Shown here one piece after another: positions 21,569-23,124 of a DNA stretch of 23,124 nucleotides. A model generated the notes under the pieces. The model had not been told where the DNA came from. It saw nothing but the letters and a program-made list of their open reading frames with translations, and searched no databases. Numbering within the stretch: position 1 is the stretch's first letter; every line of letters begins with the position of its first letter. The position numbers and the translations under genes were made by a program. Source of the DNA: a virus; IMG/VR virus record IMGVR_UViG_3300021378_000172, positions 1 through 23,124 of that record; one strand, 5' to 3'.

Positions 21569-21931
21569 TTATTCTTGATCTATTTCTACTTCAGGGTCTA
21601 CATCAGTACCCTCAGCATTTTTCTCATATCCTGCAAACGAATGTACGCAATCTGTTGGAAATATCTCATTAGTTCCAAAGTCAAATTCTTCTGTAGTCAT
21701 TAAGTCGTAGAATACTCCATCATAATAAACAGGAGGAGTAATCTCGTGTCCTTCATCATCATACGTTCCTGCTATCTCTACTATCTTACCTATATATACT
21801 ATAGCTTGTGTACCATTTCTGTAAACATCTTGTGTTACCCCCTCTTCAGTTACTACTTCATAAGTACCTTTAGATAGTAAGTCAGCATCTCCTGTTGCTT
21901 TGTCTGTGTATTGTAGTTTGTATATGTTCAT
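21569..21931 (-). CDS. Small acidic protein next to tail fibre
   Basis: The 120-residue acidic, beta-rich protein starts one base after the fibre stop. It has a repeated pattern of short strands (YKLQYTDKATGDADLLSKG, then AIVYIGKIVEIAGTYDDEG and YYDGVFYDLMTTEEFDFG) and an acidic C-terminus. Proteins of this size and position follow tail fibre genes in some marine phages and may be fibre chaperones or accessory structural parts. No established family is recognised. Confidence 0.5.
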   Translation of the reverse strand: MNIYKLQYTDKATGDADLLSKGTYEVVTEEGVTQDVYRNGTQAIVYIGKIVEIAGTYDDEGHEITPPVYYDGVFYDLMTTEEFDFGTNEIFPTDCVHSFAGYEKNAEGTDVDPEVEIDQE

Positions 21932-21932
21932 G

Positions 21933-23124
21933 TTATAATGATGTTAATGCTGCTAATCTTTCATCTGAAAGTGTTGCGTCATAAGGACTTCCCCCTAATG
22001 CAGTCTTATATACTTGTAGTTGTTTTACTTTTGCGTATAAATTATTTCCTCCATCCCCTTGTTCAAATGCTAATTCATTTAAAGTGTCAGCAGGAAGCAT
22101 AGTAGTATTACTATCAGTACCTACTTCAACTCCATTAATCCATAAAGAAAAATCTGCACTTTTCCACTTAAAAGCAATTTTATTAAAGTTAGTTATATTA
22201 CTGACAACAAATCCTATACTTGCTTCTGTTGTACCTGATACTCTGTAATTTACAGCTATTTCATTTGAAACAGAATGATAAAACATATGTATTCTGTTAG
22301 TATTACCTCCATCACTCAAACTAATCATTCTTGTTGTTAAATCATTATCAAGAGCAGCCATCTCTGCAAATAAAACCCCCTCCTCACTATTTATCTTATC
22401 ACTAATTCCTGTCTTTATGTATTGGTCTTGATTTCTAGTTACTGATGAGCCTTGTGTTTTTATGTAAGATGTAGGGTAAGATGCTTCTTCTGACTGACCT
22501 CCCCATATAATTAGTTCACTTAATGTTGTAGAATAATCTCTAAAATCTATAGCATAAAAATTTTGACTACCTGTTGCAATCGCACCTGTCAATTCAAATC
22601 TTTGCCATTCTTCAGTAATTGTAAAGGTATTATTAGTATTACCATGATAACTCATTAATTTTGCAGTACCTGTACCACTTACTGTTCTTGCATATATACT
22701 TCTTGAAGCAGTTGTTGAAGATTCATCTCTTGCAAATATACTTGTATTACCAATAACACCACTTACTTTTGTTGCAGTAAAAGTTCCATCAGGTGCTAAT
22801 TGACCTGTTGTTAAAGTTGGTGCAGTACTACCACCTGTATCATATTGACTAAAATCTTCACTATAAATAACTGTATTAGTCCTTTGAGGTTCTACTAATA
22901 AACTACCAGTACCATCTGTATAATCTACTCTTGCTAAACCATCTATTGTTGCTTCTTTTACTGATACGTTGTCTATTGAGCCATCAAATGAATTTGCAAT
23001 AATGTAAAAAGCTGTTGAAGGTGTGCAAGTTTGATAAAAAGTATAAGTTCCATTTGCAGTCATTGTACCTCTAGGACTTGCACCTGCTGAAACCTGAACA
23101 TTACCTGAAACATAATTAGAAACA
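21933..23124 (-). CDS. Tail fibre / lectin-like protein (5' end outside window)
   Basis: The frame is open to the window edge; the ATG at 23063 is internal, because 20 codons upstream of it are open and continuous. Visible: a carbohydrate-binding-like N-terminal part, a GLARVDYTDGTGSLLVEPQRTN stretch, a second beta-sandwich of the CBM type (SEDFSQYDTG to about residue 190), and a C-terminal concanavalin-A/LamG-like domain (EGVLFAEMAAL, ADFSLWINGVEVG, KVKQLQVYKTAL). This module series is typical of phage tail fibres that touch host surface sugars. It ends one base before the next gene's start. Confidence 0.7.
   Translation of the reverse strand, partial: VSNYVSGNVQVSAGASPRGTMTANGTYTFYQTCTPSTAFYIIANSFDGSIDNVSVKEATIDGLARVDYTDGTGSLLVEPQRTNTVIYSEDFSQYDTGGSTAPTLTTGQLAPDGTFTATKVSGVIGNTSIFARDESSTTASRSIYARTVSGTGTAKLMSYHGNTNNTFTITEEWQRFELTGAIATGSQNFYAIDFRDYSTTLSELIIWGGQSEEASYPTSYIKTQGSSVTRNQDQYIKTGISDKINSEEGVLFAEMAALDNDLTTRMISLSDGGNTNRIHMFYHSVSNEIAVNYRVSGTTEASIGFVVSNITNFNKIAFKWKSADFSLWINGVEVGTDSNTTMLPADTLNELAFEQGDGGNNLYAKVKQLQVYKTALGGSPYDATLSDERLAALTSL

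Noticed and set aside
1-23124. tRNA genes, CRISPR arrays, insertion sequences, integrase or attachment site
   Set aside because: No cloverleaf-like sequence, regular repeats, transposase or recombinase motif was seen when reading both strands by eye.

Overview
The window is part of the late (virion) region of a tailed double-stranded DNA phage, most likely a siphovirus of a Bacteroidota (Flavobacteriia-like) host. Support for this includes a large and a small terminase, a portal, a ClpP-type prohead protease, a major capsid protein, an 860-residue tape measure protein and an M15 peptidase endolysin. No tail-sheath gene is visible. The host guess is inference. It rests on the very AT-rich DNA, on start codons that follow A-rich leaders without a Shine-Dalgarno sequence, and on a few matches to the Bacteroidota promoter form (TTG ... 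TAnnTTTG).

Every credible gene lies on the minus strand, so transcription runs from high to low coordinates. The genes are packed tightly, often with TAATG, TGATG or ATGA stop/start overlaps. Both window ends cut through open genes: a lectin-like tail fibre protein at the high end and a metallophosphoesterase at the low end.

Layout in transcription order: fibre/lectin protein and a small acidic protein (23124-21569); terminase small and large subunits (21539-19697); a short gap with a possible promoter; a small helical protein and a tail-assembly-chaperone-like pair joined by a probable -1 ribosomal frameshift on a T9 run (19607-18311); a tail-terminator-like protein fused to a lectin domain (18303-17155); two large tail or baseplate proteins (17152-12654); a 59-residue protein and an HK97-gp10-like protein (12651-11966); the tape measure (11959-9377); three small Cys-rich or HTH-like proteins (9366-8573); protease-scaffold, major capsid protein and probable tail tube (8515-5771); a small protein, portal and head-tail connector (5646-3566); four small or structural virion proteins and a membrane peptide (3554-1857); a 40-residue basic protein, endolysin and two small membrane proteins that look like a lysis cassette (1855-893); a densely folded 139-base intergenic region with a good intrinsic terminator; then the metallophosphoesterase (753-1).

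The gene set is ordinary for a siphovirus, but the order is not. The tail module lies between terminase and head genes, and the portal lies downstream of the capsid and tail-tube genes. The most notable items are the frameshift site, the unusual module order, the structured intergenic region at 754-892, an internal start that would make a separate scaffold protein inside the protease gene, and the tail-terminator/lectin fusion. I see no integrase, repressor, tRNA, CRISPR array or insertion sequence, so lifestyle cannot be decided from this window.
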